Assembly: GCA_958267355.1 (NCBI GenBank)
Contig: OY279575.1
Coordinates: 604,335-668,334 of the forward strand
DNA from: an uncultured Alphaproteobacteria bacterium
GTDB taxonomy: Bacteria; Pseudomonadota; Alphaproteobacteria; JALCBB01
Reading direction: 5' to 3'
Length of the DNA: 64,000 nucleotides
Program-made: the position numbers and the translations under genes
Notes under the pieces: model-generated
Seen by the model: only the letters and a program-made list of their open reading frames with translations
Told to the model about the DNA's origin: nothing
The model's database searches: none
Shown: in pieces, positions 47,305-56,260 of the stretch
How positions within the stretch are numbered: the first letter of the stretch is position 1
How the letters are laid out: each line of letters opens with the position of its first letter

Positions 47305-48597
47305 TTAATTTCCTTCTGACAGCCCGAGCGACAAGATTAGCTTGAAGGCTTCTTCTACGGACAGAGAAACGGGGTGTACATCTTCTTGCGGTACCATCAG
47401 GAAAAACCCTGTTGTCGGATTTGGTGTGGTTGGAAAAAAGATATTGCATAGGTCTGTGCCTGTGCGTGAGGTAATTTTTGTGCTTGCGTCTGAAGTGACG
47501 AAGCCGAGTCCCCACAGATCGCTACGCGGGTACGAAAACAATACGGCGCGGCGAAATGCTTTGCCTTGTCGTGAGAAGGTATTATCAACGAGCATTTTGA
47601 AAGCGGAATAGACTCCACCAACGAGGGGTACGCGGGGCATGAAACGCTCTAGGTAAGCCATAATTTTTTTGCCGAGCCAATCGTGCGCCATCCAGCCGAC
47701 GATTAGAAGTAAGACAAGGAGTGCAAGCAAGCCCATCCCTGGCACGGTGCCACTCATGGTGTCTTCGGGTATGACTGAGTTCAGAACTCCGTGGGCGATA
47801 CCGTCTAGGAAGGAAGCGATTTTCCAGCAGAGCCACAGGGTAAAAAGCACGGGCACACCGACAAGCAGTCCGCCGAAGAAGTGTCGGCGGAGCCAAGTGC
47901 CGATACGGCCTTCTGGGCGGTGTTTTTTGTGTTCGCTGTCGTTGTTGGTTTCGTCTTGCAGGATTCCGCAGGAGACGAGAAATTTTGCGGCTTCATCGGT
48001 GGACATATCCAGCGGTTCTAGCTGACTGCGGCGGGCGAAGAGCAGAAAGCCGGTGGTTGGATTAGGCGTGGCGGGAACGAAGACTCCGACTGCGTCTTCA
48101 CCGATATGTTGGCTGATGGCGTATGGAGCTTTACGGGCTATGAAGCACAGGCTCCACGAGTTGCGATGTGGATAGCGTAGCAGTGCGACTTCGCGCAGGG
48201 ATTTGTCGCCATTGGCGAGTAGTGTTTCGGTGATTTGTTTGGAAGTTCGGTATAGGTTTCTGATTACGGGCAGGCGTGAAAGGACGAGTCGTTCTGAAGT
48301 GGTGACGAAGAATCGTCCTAGCACTCCTGCGGAGAGTCTTCCGAGTATGGTGATGGCGGCGAGTGCGAGTGCGACTCCGAGTCCTGGGATGACGAAGGGC
48401 AAGTTGGTGGTTTCTTTGTCTGCGTCTTCTAGTTGGAGGGTTTGCAGTATGGTTCCGTCTATAAGCGTGAAGAGCCAAAAGATGAGCCAGAGTGACAGAG
48501 CGATGGGCAGAAGAAACAGGGCTCCCGTAAGGATCAGGTTACTGACCTGCCCGAGCACTCGCTTAGGCAGGGATTTTTTGCGCGGCTCATCACTCAT
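47305..48597 (-). CDS. Membrane protein with two tandem DUF502 domains
   Basis: 430 residues from the ATG at 48597. Two homologous halves: residues about 15-213 and 231-426. Each has two transmembrane helices, a P-G-x-G loop between them, an L-G-[RK] turn, an [IV]-[RG]-x-[LV]-Y or G-G-V-Y motif, and the signature P-[AT]-T-P-N-P-T-T-G-F-x-[LM] (residues about 175-187 and near 400). Ordinary DUF502 proteins have one such unit of about 200-220 residues, so this looks like an internal duplication or fusion. A charged linker (N-N-D-S-E-H-K-K-H) joins the halves. Function unknown. Confidence 0.85.
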   Translation of the reverse strand: MSDEPRKKSLPKRVLGQVSNLILTGALFLLPIALSLWLIFWLFTLIDGTILQTLQLEDADKETTNLPFVIPGLGVALALAAITILGRLSAGVLGRFFVTTSERLVLSRLPVIRNLYRTSKQITETLLANGDKSLREVALLRYPHRNSWSLCFIARKAPYAISQHIGEDAVGVFVPATPNPTTGFLLFARRSQLEPLDMSTDEAAKFLVSCGILQDETNNDSEHKKHRPEGRIGTWLRRHFFGGLLVGVPVLFTLWLCWKIASFLDGIAHGVLNSVIPEDTMSGTVPGMGLLALLVLLLIVGWMAHDWLGKKIMAYLERFMPRVPLVGGVYSAFKMLVDNTFSRQGKAFRRAVLFSYPRSDLWGLGFVTSDASTKITSRTGTDLCNIFFPTTPNPTTGFFLMVPQEDVHPVSLSVEEAFKLILSLGLSEGN

Positions 48598-48828
48598 GGC
48601 TGTTAACTGAAATGCTGGAGGGAATGAAGTGTATTCTTGAATGGTATGAAGCCTAATCTTACTTGATATCCCAACATTTAGCATTTCCCCTTACCCCCTC
48701 GGGAGAGCCTTCAGCCCCGCGTGGCTTCGCCCGCAGGTGGGCGCACTTGGGGCTTGGCTCAATTAGCCCTTCATTGAAACTATGGGGCTTAACGGCTGGT
48801 GGGGGATACAAGGCTTGGCACGAATGCC

Positions 48829-48842
48829 GCACCGCAAGGTGC
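48829..48842. repeat. GCAA-tetraloop hairpin in the DUF502 upstream region
   Basis: GCACC-GCAA-GGTGC, a perfect 5-bp stem with a GNRA loop, in a GC-rich gene-free stretch (48598-48852). A second partial copy (CCGCAAGGTG) follows at once. The same hairpin occurs inverted at 49947-49960. Confidence 0.6.
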
Positions 48843-48852
48843 CCGCAAGGTG

Positions 48853-49779
48853 TCAGGGGGATTGGGATTTGGGTTTTGGGGGGTAGAGTTTTGGGTTGGG
48901 AATATTGCCTCCGTCTACATAGATGGCACCGGGCTCTTTTTTGGGTTTGTCGGGTTTCTTTTCGTAGGGGTTGCTCCAATCCATGCCGTCGTAGCGGTCT
49001 TCGGCTTCTACACGCAACGCAATCTTCTTCTCGTGTGAAGAACTATTATCTATCAAACGCCGCGTAGAGCGGTAGTCTTCGGTCTCGCTGTACTCTTTGA
49101 TATGTTCGTCAGGGGATAGGTACGCCTGAGCGCGGTCAATTAGCTCTGCCATAGTCGCGTCATCAACGATTTTCTGTCCTGCCACAACTTGTTCTACAAG
49201 CTCGCAAAACTGCGTCAGCTCGCGGATCATCTCGGTACGCCGTATGGCTTCTTCTCTCCGCAGGTTGCGGCGGGGGGCTATGGTTTGCTTCTTGTCAAAG
49301 GTTTCAGGCTCTACGAGCTTTCCGCGTGTGCGCATATTCTCTAAGGCTTCGGTGAGCCTATTCATCGTCTCGGTCGTAATTTCTTGGTGGTGGCGAAGTT
49401 CTTGCTCGGTCAAGCCCTCGGGCGTAGGATTGAGCCGCAATAACTCTAAGTTGAACATTATGAGCTGGCGTTCGTCTCGGCGGCGTTGGGCGTTAAAAGC
49501 CCTGCCAAGGGCGCGTTCTTTGGCGTTCGCTTCATCTTCTTCTTGAATAGAGCGTTGCAACGACAGTAGGGCTTTGACTTCGTCTTCTAGCTTGTCGTTC
49601 AGATGGGGTAGGAGTTGAGCAAGGTTAGCCCTGCGGATTTCCGCGCTTTTGTCCGCCTGCCCTGCGTAGTGGTTGGCTAGGGATTCTGTCAGTAGTTCGG
49701 GGTCAAGGGCGGACAGGTATTGGCACACTTCCGCCAGCTGGGCGGCTGTCGGGCTTGGGCTGTCGGCGTTGGTGTGCAT
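48853..49779 (-). CDS. Hypothetical cytoplasmic helical protein
   Basis: 308 residues. No signal peptide or membrane helix. Residues about 20-230 are highly charged, rich in Glu, Arg, Leu and Gln, with heptad-like spacing suggesting long helices or coiled coils (E-A-I-R-R-T-E-M-I-R-E-L-T). The C-terminal 50 residues are Pro/Lys-rich and probably disordered. AAGGAT about 7 nt before the ATG at 49779 supports the start. I recognise no family or motif. It lies between tRNA-Pro and the DUF502 gene on the same strand. Confidence 0.7.
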   Translation of the reverse strand: MHTNADSPSPTAAQLAEVCQYLSALDPELLTESLANHYAGQADKSAEIRRANLAQLLPHLNDKLEDEVKALLSLQRSIQEEDEANAKERALGRAFNAQRRRDERQLIMFNLELLRLNPTPEGLTEQELRHHQEITTETMNRLTEALENMRTRGKLVEPETFDKKQTIAPRRNLRREEAIRRTEMIRELTQFCELVEQVVAGQKIVDDATMAELIDRAQAYLSPDEHIKEYSETEDYRSTRRLIDNSSSHEKKIALRVEAEDRYDGMDWSNPYEKKPDKPKKEPGAIYVDGGNIPNPKLYPPKPKSQSP

Positions 49780-49946
49780 AGGAATATCCTTGGTTTGGGG
49801 GTTGGGAGTTTACGGGTTCGTGGCTAATAGAGTTGCGAAATTCTCCTATATAGGAAATGAGCCATTTTCAGGCGGATTCAAATTTTTTTCGCTCCGATTT
49901 GGCAAAATCAGCAGGAAAGCTAGGCTCCGCCTTGAAAAATATTTTT

Positions 49947-49976
49947 GCACCTTGCGGTGCGTCCGCCTTGCGGCGG
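49947..49976 (-). terminator. Two adjacent GCAA-tetraloop hairpins after tRNA-Pro
   Basis: On the minus strand, just past the tRNA 3' end, lie CCGCC-GCAA-GGCGG (49976-49963) and GCACC-GCAA-GGTGC (49960-49947), then AAAAATATTTTT. Stable hairpins in this place could end tRNA-Pro transcription, though the following tract is not a clean U-run. Confidence 0.5.
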
Positions 49977-49980
49977 TGCG

Positions 49981-50054
49981 TCGGGGAGAGAGGATTTGAA
50001 CCTCCGGCCCCCACGTCCCGAACGTGGTGCTCTACCAGGCTGAGCTACCCCCCG
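49981..50054 (-). tRNA. tRNA-Pro (anticodon CGG)
   Basis: 74 nt without encoded CCA. 5' CGGGGGG pairs with CTCCCCG (one G-U), the D-arm contains TAGCTCAGCCTGGTAGAGCA, the anticodon stem is CCACG/CGTGG around TTCGGGA (anticodon CGG), and the T-loop is TTCAAAT. Discriminator A. Confidence 0.96.
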
Positions 50055-50108
50055 ATTTTTGGATTTGAATTTGTGGTGTGAGGATAGCGCAGATTGGCTT
50101 TGTCTTCA

Positions 50109-50166
50109 CGGCTTGGTTTGCGGCTTAGTTTGGGCTTAGTTTGCGGTTTAGTTTGGGGCTTAGTTT
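50109..50166. repeat. 11-12-bp tandem repeat running into the aspS stop codon
   Basis: Five units of the form GCGGCTTAGTTT start at 50109, 50120, 50132, 50143 and 50155. The last contains the aspS stop (TTA at 50160-50162, TAA on the minus strand). Confidence 0.85.
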
Positions 50167-52043
50167 TCAGTATTTTTTGTTGTGGTGTCTTTTGTTGTGG
50201 GGGGTGGTGGAGCGGGGCGTAGGTGGAGTTCGCGCAATCGTTCGGGGGTGATTTCGGCGGGGGCGTGCATCATTAGGTCTTCGGCGCGTTGGTTCATGGG
50301 GAAGGCTACGACTTCGCGCAGGTTGGTGGTGTTGGCGAGTAGCATTACGATTCTGTCTATGCCTGGGGCTGAGCCGCCGTGTGGTGGGGCTCCGAAGCGT
50401 AGAGCGGATAGGATTCCTGTGAATTGTTCTTCTACATCTTTGCGTTGGTAGCCTGCGATTTCAAAGGCTTTGAGCATAATTTCTGGTACGTGGTTACGGA
50501 TGGCTCCTGATGAGAGCTCGGTGCCGTTGCAGACGATATCGTATTGGTAGGCTAGGACTGAAAGTGGGTCACCGTTTAGGGCTTCTAATCCGCCTTGGGG
50601 CATAGAGAAGGGATTGTGTGAAAATCGTACTTTTCCTGTTTCAGGATCAGGCTCGTACATCGGAAAGTCGGTGATCCAGCAGAAGCGGAAGGCGTTTTGT
50701 TCTATGAGTGGCGGAGTCTTGGCTTCGCGGGTTTCGTCTAATCGTCGTGCTACTTCATCGCGGGCGAGACCTGCTTGTACGGCAGCTGTTCGGGCTTCCC
50801 CTGCGATGAAGAATAGTGCATCGCCTGGCTGGGCGTCTGTGCGTTTGGCGAGTGCTTCTATGCGGTCTGGTTCTAGGTTGCGGGCGATGGGGCCTTGTCC
50901 TGTGCCTTGGTCGTCGTAGATAAGATAGCCCAGCCCGTTGGCTCCGATTTCACGCGCCCAGTCGTTCAGGCGGTCAAAGAAGCTGCGCGGGCGGCGGGCG
51001 GCTTGCGGAGCCCGTAAGGCGCGGACAATTCCGCCTTGTTTGGCGACTTCGGCGAAGATACGAAAGCCTGAGCCTGAAAATATATCGGCGACTTCGCATA
51101 GCTCTAATGGATTGCGTAGATCGGGCTTGTCGGAACCATAGCGGGTCATGGCTTGTCCGTAGGCGATACGCGGAAAGGGAGCGGGGGTAATTGCCGCGTT
51201 GGGAGCGAATTCTTCAAAGACTCCGTGTAGTACGGGTTCTAGGGCGGCGAAGATATCTTCTTGTTCTACGAAAGACATTTCAAAGTCCAGTTGATAGAAC
51301 TCGCCTGGGCTTCTATCCGCCCGTGCGTCTTCATCGCGAAAACACGGAGCAATCTGAAAGTATTTATCAAATCCTGCAATCATTAAGAGCTGTTTGAAGA
51401 TCTGTGGGGCTTGCGGCAGGGCATAAAACTTATTGGGATGCAGACGACTTGGCACTAAGTAATCACGCGCTCCTTCAGGACTTGCCGCCGTTAGAATTGG
51501 AGTCTGAAATTCCGAAAAGCCCTGCTCTACCATACGCCGCCGAATGGATTGAATCACCGCGTTGCGTAATAGAATTCGTTCCTGCATGGGTGCGCGGCGT
51601 AGGTCTAGATAGCGGTAGCGCAGTCGCACTTCTTCTCCTGCGGGTTCATCGCTATTGACCTGTAAGGGAAGCGGGTCAGCCTGCCCTAAAATTTCCAGCT
51701 CTTGAATTCGCAGCTCTACTTCGCCTGTGGCTAGGGCGGGATTGCGTGTTTCATCGCTCCGCAAAACTACTTCGCCAAGTACCGAAAGTACTGTCTCAAG
51801 CTTCAAGGCTTCGGCTTGGTTGAAGAGCGGTGTGCCTTGCTCAATGACGCACTGGGTGATTCCGTAGCGGTCGCGCAGATCTAAGAACAATAGATTTCCG
51901 TGGTCGCGTTTGCGGTGTAACCATCCTGACAGGCGGACTTGCCGCCTATCGCTTTTTTGTGCGCCCTTTTCTTGGCTACCGCTTTCTTGGGCGGTGTGTT
52001 CCTTGCGTAATGCGCCACAGGTGTGGGTGCGATAGCGATTCAT
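50160..52043 (-). CDS. aspS: Aspartyl-tRNA synthetase
   Basis: 627 residues from the ATG at 52043, giving the family start [12 protein letters not shown]. The longer frame adds only translated intergenic repeat. N-terminal OB-fold anticodon domain ([20 protein letters not shown]), class II catalytic motifs (motif 2 [10 protein letters not shown], motif 3 G-I-D-R-I-V-M-L-L), and the bacterial GAD insertion between them. The C-terminal end is a Thr/Lys-rich low-complexity tail (T-T-K-D-T-T-T-K-N). It charges tRNA-Asp; many alphaproteobacterial AspRS are non-discriminating, which I cannot test here. Confidence 0.96.
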   Translation of the reverse strand: MNRYRTHTCGALRKEHTAQESGSQEKGAQKSDRRQVRLSGWLHRKRDHGNLLFLDLRDRYGITQCVIEQGTPLFNQAEALKLETVLSVLGEVVLRSDETRNPALATGEVELRIQELEILGQADPLPLQVNSDEPAGEEVRLRYRYLDLRRAPMQERILLRNAVIQSIRRRMVEQGFSEFQTPILTAASPEGARDYLVPSRLHPNKFYALPQAPQIFKQLLMIAGFDKYFQIAPCFRDEDARADRSPGEFYQLDFEMSFVEQEDIFAALEPVLHGVFEEFAPNAAITPAPFPRIAYGQAMTRYGSDKPDLRNPLELCEVADIFSGSGFRIFAEVAKQGGIVRALRAPQAARRPRSFFDRLNDWAREIGANGLGYLIYDDQGTGQGPIARNLEPDRIEALAKRTDAQPGDALFFIAGEARTAAVQAGLARDEVARRLDETREAKTPPLIEQNAFRFCWITDFPMYEPDPETGKVRFSHNPFSMPQGGLEALNGDPLSVLAYQYDIVCNGTELSSGAIRNHVPEIMLKAFEIAGYQRKDVEEQFTGILSALRFGAPPHGGSAPGIDRIVMLLANTTNLREVVAFPMNQRAEDLMMHAPAEITPERLRELHLRPAPPPPTTKDTTTKNTEN

Positions 52044-52044
52044 A

Positions 52045-52080
52045 GGGCTGTACTTTGGGCTGTACTTTGAGCTGTGCTTT
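52045..52080. repeat. Three 12-bp tandem repeats filling the rnd-aspS gap
   Basis: GGGCTGTACTTT (52045-52056), GGGCTGTACTTT (52057-52068) and GAGCTGTGCTTT (52069-52080). Apart from one base, these are the entire 37-nt gap between the aspS start codon and the rnd stop codon. Confidence 0.9.
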
Positions 52081-53238
52081 TTATAGCTCTTTTGCCACAG
52101 GAGCGGTGACAACTGAATCACTCTTCCAAGTGAGTCCTAAGTGGCCACGGCATAGGGCTTCTGCGTCTTTGCCGAAGGCATCGTAACGCCATCCCTGTAG
52201 TAAGCCGCTATTTTTGCCGCCACAGGCAAAGGCGGTGAGTTGCTCGCTGGTGGCAATTAGCTTGGAGGCGACTCCTAGCTCGTTGGCGCGGGCTCGGAGC
52301 AGAGCTTTTAGAAGACTTAGCAAGTTTTCACAAGGAGTCGGAATCTGCAACTGCGCCTTCACCTCTTCCACAATTTCAGGACACGGCTTGGCTTGTGCCA
52401 TAACCCGAAGTGCAGAGCCTAGATCATCATCTCTGACTCGGCGTAAAGCAGCTTGTTCGCGTCCGTTGCGTAGGCTTGCGATCTTTGTGGGCTGTTTTTG
52501 CACCAAAAGCGACAGGGCTTTATCAGGCAAGACAAAACCGCGTGGAACATCGCGTTTGCGGGCTTCGTGCTCACGCCACTCCGCAAGAGCAACAAGGCTT
52601 GCAATTTTTTTGCCATCGCTTGTGCGAGGCATAATTCGCTTCCACGCATCGGTGGGATTGGTTTCGTATAAGCTTGGATCTAAGAGTCGTTGCATTTCTT
52701 CGTCTATCCACTTGGTGCGGCCTTCGGCTTTAAGGCGTTTGGACAGGTCTTCATAGATGGCTCTTAGCGGTACAACATCGGATTCTGCATAGCGCAACTG
52801 TGCTGGACTCAATGGCCGTGCCGCCCAATCGGTAAATCTTTGCTCCTTGCATATTTCTACGCCCAAGATGGAAGCGGCAAGATTGTTATAGCCCGGTTGT
52901 TCTCCGTGTCCGAGTGCCATTGCGACGATCTGCGTATCAATCACAGGACTCGGTAAGGTTCCGAACTGGTGATAGAAAATTTCTAAGTCTTGCCTACCAC
53001 CATGAACAACTTTCAAGACCTGCCGATTGGCAAGTAACTCCGCGAGTGGCTCTAAGACTTGGGGGGCAAGAATGGGGTCAAGGGCAACTGCGCCTTCGGC
53101 TCCTGCGAGTTGCACGAGACACAGGCGCGGCCAGTAGGTTTTGTCGCGCAAGAACTCCGTATCCAGAGTGATGTACTCAGAAGCCGCTAGGCGTTGGCAC
53201 CACAGAGTCGCCGCCTTCTGCGAAGTAACCAGATCCAT
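52081..53238 (-). CDS. rnd: Ribonuclease D
   Basis: 385 residues. DEDDy exonuclease motifs in order: [20 protein letters not shown] and Y-A-E-S-D-V-V. The C-terminal half is helical with an HRDC region ([17 protein letters not shown]). RNase D trims tRNA 3' ends, fitting its place 40 nt downstream of tRNA-Glu. The ATG at 53238 matches the family start. Confidence 0.94.
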   Translation of the reverse strand: MDLVTSQKAATLWCQRLAASEYITLDTEFLRDKTYWPRLCLVQLAGAEGAVALDPILAPQVLEPLAELLANRQVLKVVHGGRQDLEIFYHQFGTLPSPVIDTQIVAMALGHGEQPGYNNLAASILGVEICKEQRFTDWAARPLSPAQLRYAESDVVPLRAIYEDLSKRLKAEGRTKWIDEEMQRLLDPSLYETNPTDAWKRIMPRTSDGKKIASLVALAEWREHEARKRDVPRGFVLPDKALSLLVQKQPTKIASLRNGREQAALRRVRDDDLGSALRVMAQAKPCPEIVEEVKAQLQIPTPCENLLSLLKALLRARANELGVASKLIATSEQLTAFACGGKNSGLLQGWRYDAFGKDAEALCRGHLGLTWKSDSVVTAPVAKEL

Positions 53239-53278
53239 AAAGCGAAACCGACAAGCCTTTTTGAAACTACGCGCACTG

Positions 53279-53351
53279 CGTCCCCAACGGGATTCGAACC
53301 CGTGTCGCCAGCGTGAAAGGCTGGTGTCCTAGGCCTCTAGACGATGGGGAC
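53279..53351 (-). tRNA. tRNA-Glu (anticodon TTC)
   Basis: 73 nt, no encoded CCA. GTCCCCA/TGGGGAC acceptor stem, D-arm TCTAGAGGCCTAGGA, anticodon stem CCAGC/GCTGG around CTTTCAC (anticodon TTC), T-loop TTCGAAT, discriminator G. Its first 15 nt overlap the end of recJ. Confidence 0.97.
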
Positions 53352-55220
53352 ATACCCGGTGCTAGGCAAGTGCGCTAAAGCCCCTATAGGAGCCACATCA
53401 CGCACCAGCAACTCGGGCACTTTACCACTAAAACCACCAAAGTCTGAAAGTGCCAGATGCGCCGCCACAGCAAAGCTCGGCGTGTCTGCGCCACGCAATA
53501 GCTGCCCGAGACCCGTATCATAAACACGAAAGCAAACGCCACGCAATTCGCTACCCCGCAAGCCACTGTCTTCGCTCCGTAGGCGCAACGCCAAGCCTGT
53601 GTCGCGGGCGATGGAACGCTGGCTGACAATACGCAAGCCGCCAATGGCAAATAGGGGTTTCGGATTCCCCGCTCCGAAGGGGGCTAGGGTTTCTATGGCT
53701 TTCATCCGTTGGAGCGTAACTTCGCTAGGACGCAATACCCCGTCTAGCGTAAGCCTGCTTGGCGAGTCCGCCATCTGCTTGGCTTCTTGTTGTAGGCGCG
53801 TGGTCAAAAAAGCTTTCAGCTCGTCCAAGTGCTCGGCTTTGAGCGATAGCCCCGCGGCGGCGGGGTGTCCGCCCCCTGCCGTCAAAAGCCCCACCTGACG
53901 CGCCGCCAAAATCGCCGTGCCAAGATCTATTCCTTCTGGCGAACGCCCTGAGCCATTTAACACTTCGGCTCCTGACTCGTCCCTAGAACGCGATAGGACA
54001 ATCACAGGACAATGAAACCGCTCGCGTAATCTACCCGCAACAATTCCCAATACGCCACGGTGCCAGTTTTCTCCACTGACCAGAACCAGCGGCAAGTCTT
54101 TGCCTACTGCTTCTGCCTGTTGCAGTGCCTGTTGCAGGGCTTGGCTGCGTACCCGTTCTTCTATCTCCCTACGCTGTTGATTTAACGCCACCAGCTTGCC
54201 CGCCAGACTTAGTGCTTCCCTTCTGTCATCTGTACTCAAAAGACTTCGCGCCAACTCTGGATACCCCAAACGCGCCCCCGCATTGATGCACGGACCCAAC
54301 TGAAAAGCAAAAGTTTCCGCTGTTGGCTTTTTATCTATTCCTAAAACTTCTAGCAGAGCGACAAGCCCCTTATTGCCTCCCCCTTGTGCTTGGCGTGCTA
54401 GGCTGTGGAGCCCGTGGAAGACCAAAGCCCGATTACTCCCCTGAAGCGGACGCACATCACATACCGTGCCAAGCGCAACCAAATCTGTCCACGCTAAAGG
54501 GTCTGGTACATCGCTCGCTTGCCCCGTCTGGCGCAAACGCGCGTTCGTAGCCACAACCAGCATAAAGGCAACACCCACGCCCGCTAAGCCACCTTCACCA
54601 CTCGTATCATCAAAGCGGTTCGGATTAACCACCGCCACAGCAGGCGGCAAGCCCGCTTCCGCTGTGTGGTGGTCACAGACAATGACATCCAAGCCAAGGC
54701 TTGCGGCTTCGCTTAAGGCTTCCGTGGCAGTGGTGCCGCAATCTAGCGTGATAAGCAAACCGCACCCCTGCTCTCGTAGCTGACGGATATGCTCCACCCG
54801 TGGGCCGTAGCCTTCGCTCAATCTGTCAGGAGTAATTACCTGCGGCTCACAATCAAAGTGGCGCAAATAGCGGATCATCACCGCCGCCGCCGATGAGCCA
54901 TCAGCATCACTATCCGCAAGCAGAGCGATTTGCTCCCTATTGGCTAAGGCGTGGGCTAACCGATCCGCCGCTTGGGGCAGGTCTTTGATCTTGTCAGGAT
55001 GCACTAACGAGTCGCGCAAACGTGGCTCTAAGAAGCTTGGAGCCAACTCAGCCGACACACCACGCCGTGCCAAAAGCTCAGCTTGGGCAGGCGATAAGCC
55101 TTCCAACTGCGACAAAGAGCCAAACAGCGGAGCCGAAAAATCACGCAAACGCCATTCCCGCCCGCTATACGAAATCGCAGGGTATAGATCAGTTTGTGAA
55201 AGGGCGAGGCTTGCAGTCAT
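53337..55220 (-). CDS. recJ: Single-stranded-DNA-specific exonuclease RecJ
   Basis: About 627 residues from the ATG at 55220 (a TTG at 55244 would overlap glpX). The DHH phosphoesterase domain shows D-S-D-A-D-G-S-S, L-D-C-G-T and V-C-D-H-H; a DHHA1-like region has G-S-G-R-S-P-E-G and A-G-G-G-H-P-A-A-A-G; an OB-fold follows. RecJ degrades 5' single strands in recombination and mismatch repair. Motif I is slightly unusual (D-S-D-A-D-G). The stop codon TAG lies inside the D-arm of tRNA-Glu. The hom-glpX-recJ order is common in Alphaproteobacteria. Confidence 0.94.
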   Translation of the reverse strand: MTASLALSQTDLYPAISYSGREWRLRDFSAPLFGSLSQLEGLSPAQAELLARRGVSAELAPSFLEPRLRDSLVHPDKIKDLPQAADRLAHALANREQIALLADSDADGSSAAAVMIRYLRHFDCEPQVITPDRLSEGYGPRVEHIRQLREQGCGLLITLDCGTTATEALSEAASLGLDVIVCDHHTAEAGLPPAVAVVNPNRFDDTSGEGGLAGVGVAFMLVVATNARLRQTGQASDVPDPLAWTDLVALGTVCDVRPLQGSNRALVFHGLHSLARQAQGGGNKGLVALLEVLGIDKKPTAETFAFQLGPCINAGARLGYPELARSLLSTDDRREALSLAGKLVALNQQRREIEERVRSQALQQALQQAEAVGKDLPLVLVSGENWHRGVLGIVAGRLRERFHCPVIVLSRSRDESGAEVLNGSGRSPEGIDLGTAILAARQVGLLTAGGGHPAAAGLSLKAEHLDELKAFLTTRLQQEAKQMADSPSRLTLDGVLRPSEVTLQRMKAIETLAPFGAGNPKPLFAIGGLRIVSQRSIARDTGLALRLRSEDSGLRGSELRGVCFRVYDTGLGQLLRGADTPSFAVAAHLALSDFGGFSGKVPELLVRDVAPIGALAHLPSTGYVPIV

Positions 55221-55230
55221 CGCCAAGAGC

Positions 55231-56187
55231 TCAAGCAGGCACAAAAATGCGTGATCTACGACAGACTCCGTCTGCGGTTAAAATCAGACTCTCGCCATAA
55301 TCCCCTTCAGGAGCAGAACAAAAACCCTGCAACAAATCGCCGCTAGTAATTCCTGTCGCGACAAAAGCCAAATCGCCTGACGCAAGTTCATCGCGGCTAT
55401 ATTCACGCTCTAGATCTTCTATCTCCGCAAGCTTTGCCCGCTCGCGTTCGGCTTGATTGCGAAACAGCAACTTGCCACGAAAAGAGCCACCAAGACACGA
55501 CAAACCCGCCGCCGATAAGACTCCTTCAGGTGCGCCACCAATACCCATATACAAATGCACCGATGGATGCGGCAGAGCCAAAGCCAAAGCAACAGCAACA
55601 TCTCCATCGCCAAACAGTTGCAAACGACAGCCCGTAGCCCGCAAGCCCGCCAGCAAGTCTTTATGGCGCTCGCGCTCCAAGACCGCCACCGTGACTTCAC
55701 GCACAGCGATACCCAAGCTTTCGGCAACGACTCCCACAGCTTCAGCAGGAGTCATTTCAATCCGCAAAACATCAGCCGCCACCTTCGGACCCGCCGCAAT
55801 TTTCTGCATATAAACATCAGGGGCACGCAATAAATTCCCCTCAGGAGCCAAAGCCATAACCGATAAAGCCCCCGCCGCCGCTCGTGCCGCCAAACCCGTG
55901 CCTTCTAAAGGGTCTAGTGCCAGCTCGGTAATGGCTCCCTGCCCCTGCCCCAGCTCTTCGCCCATATACAACATCGGAGCCTTATCCCGCTCACCTTCAC
56001 CAATCACCACCCGCCAACGGACTGGACTCTCCGCCAGAACAGCCCGCATTGCGTCCACAGCGGCTTGGTCGCAGGCTTCAGGGTCACCCCGCCCCACAGT
56101 CGCCACGGTCGCTTGAGCCGCCGCCCAAGTCGCTCGCCAAGCTATGTCAATCTGCTTGCTATCCACTGGTTCGTATCCACAGGCCAC
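55231..56187 (-). CDS. glpX: Class II fructose-1,6-bisphosphatase (GlpX)
   Basis: 318 residues from a GTG at 56187; another GTG at 56166 is possible and no strong ribosome site decides. Family motifs: V-G-R-G-D-x-E-A-x-D-Q-A-A-V-D-A-M-R, G-E-G-E-R-D-K-A-P-M-L-Y-x-G-E, the metal/phosphate loop L-D-P-L-E-G-T and the late G-I-G-G-A-P-E-G-V-L. It hydrolyses fructose-1,6-bisphosphate in gluconeogenesis. It starts 73 nt after hom and ends 10 nt before recJ. Confidence 0.93.
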   Translation of the reverse strand: MACGYEPVDSKQIDIAWRATWAAAQATVATVGRGDPEACDQAAVDAMRAVLAESPVRWRVVIGEGERDKAPMLYMGEELGQGQGAITELALDPLEGTGLAARAAAGALSVMALAPEGNLLRAPDVYMQKIAAGPKVAADVLRIEMTPAEAVGVVAESLGIAVREVTVAVLERERHKDLLAGLRATGCRLQLFGDGDVAVALALALPHPSVHLYMGIGGAPEGVLSAAGLSCLGGSFRGKLLFRNQAERERAKLAEIEDLEREYSRDELASGDLAFVATGITSGDLLQGFCSAPEGDYGESLILTADGVCRRSRIFVPA

Positions 56188-56224
56188 ACGGGGCGAATCG
56201 CCGCCCGTAAGTCATCTGCCCTCT

Positions 56225-56252
56225 AGTATAGACTCGAGAGTATAGACCCGAG
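56225..56252. repeat. 14-bp tandem duplication in the hom-glpX gap
   Basis: AGTATAGACTCGAG (56225-56238) is followed directly by AGTATAGACCCGAG (56239-56252), differing at one position. Confidence 0.85.
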
Positions 56253-56260
56253 CCAAGAAT

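Noticed and set aside
50160..52121. aspS starting at 52121
   Set aside because: The extra 26 residues translate the 12-bp repeats and the rnd 3' end; the ATG at 52043 gives the family N-terminus.
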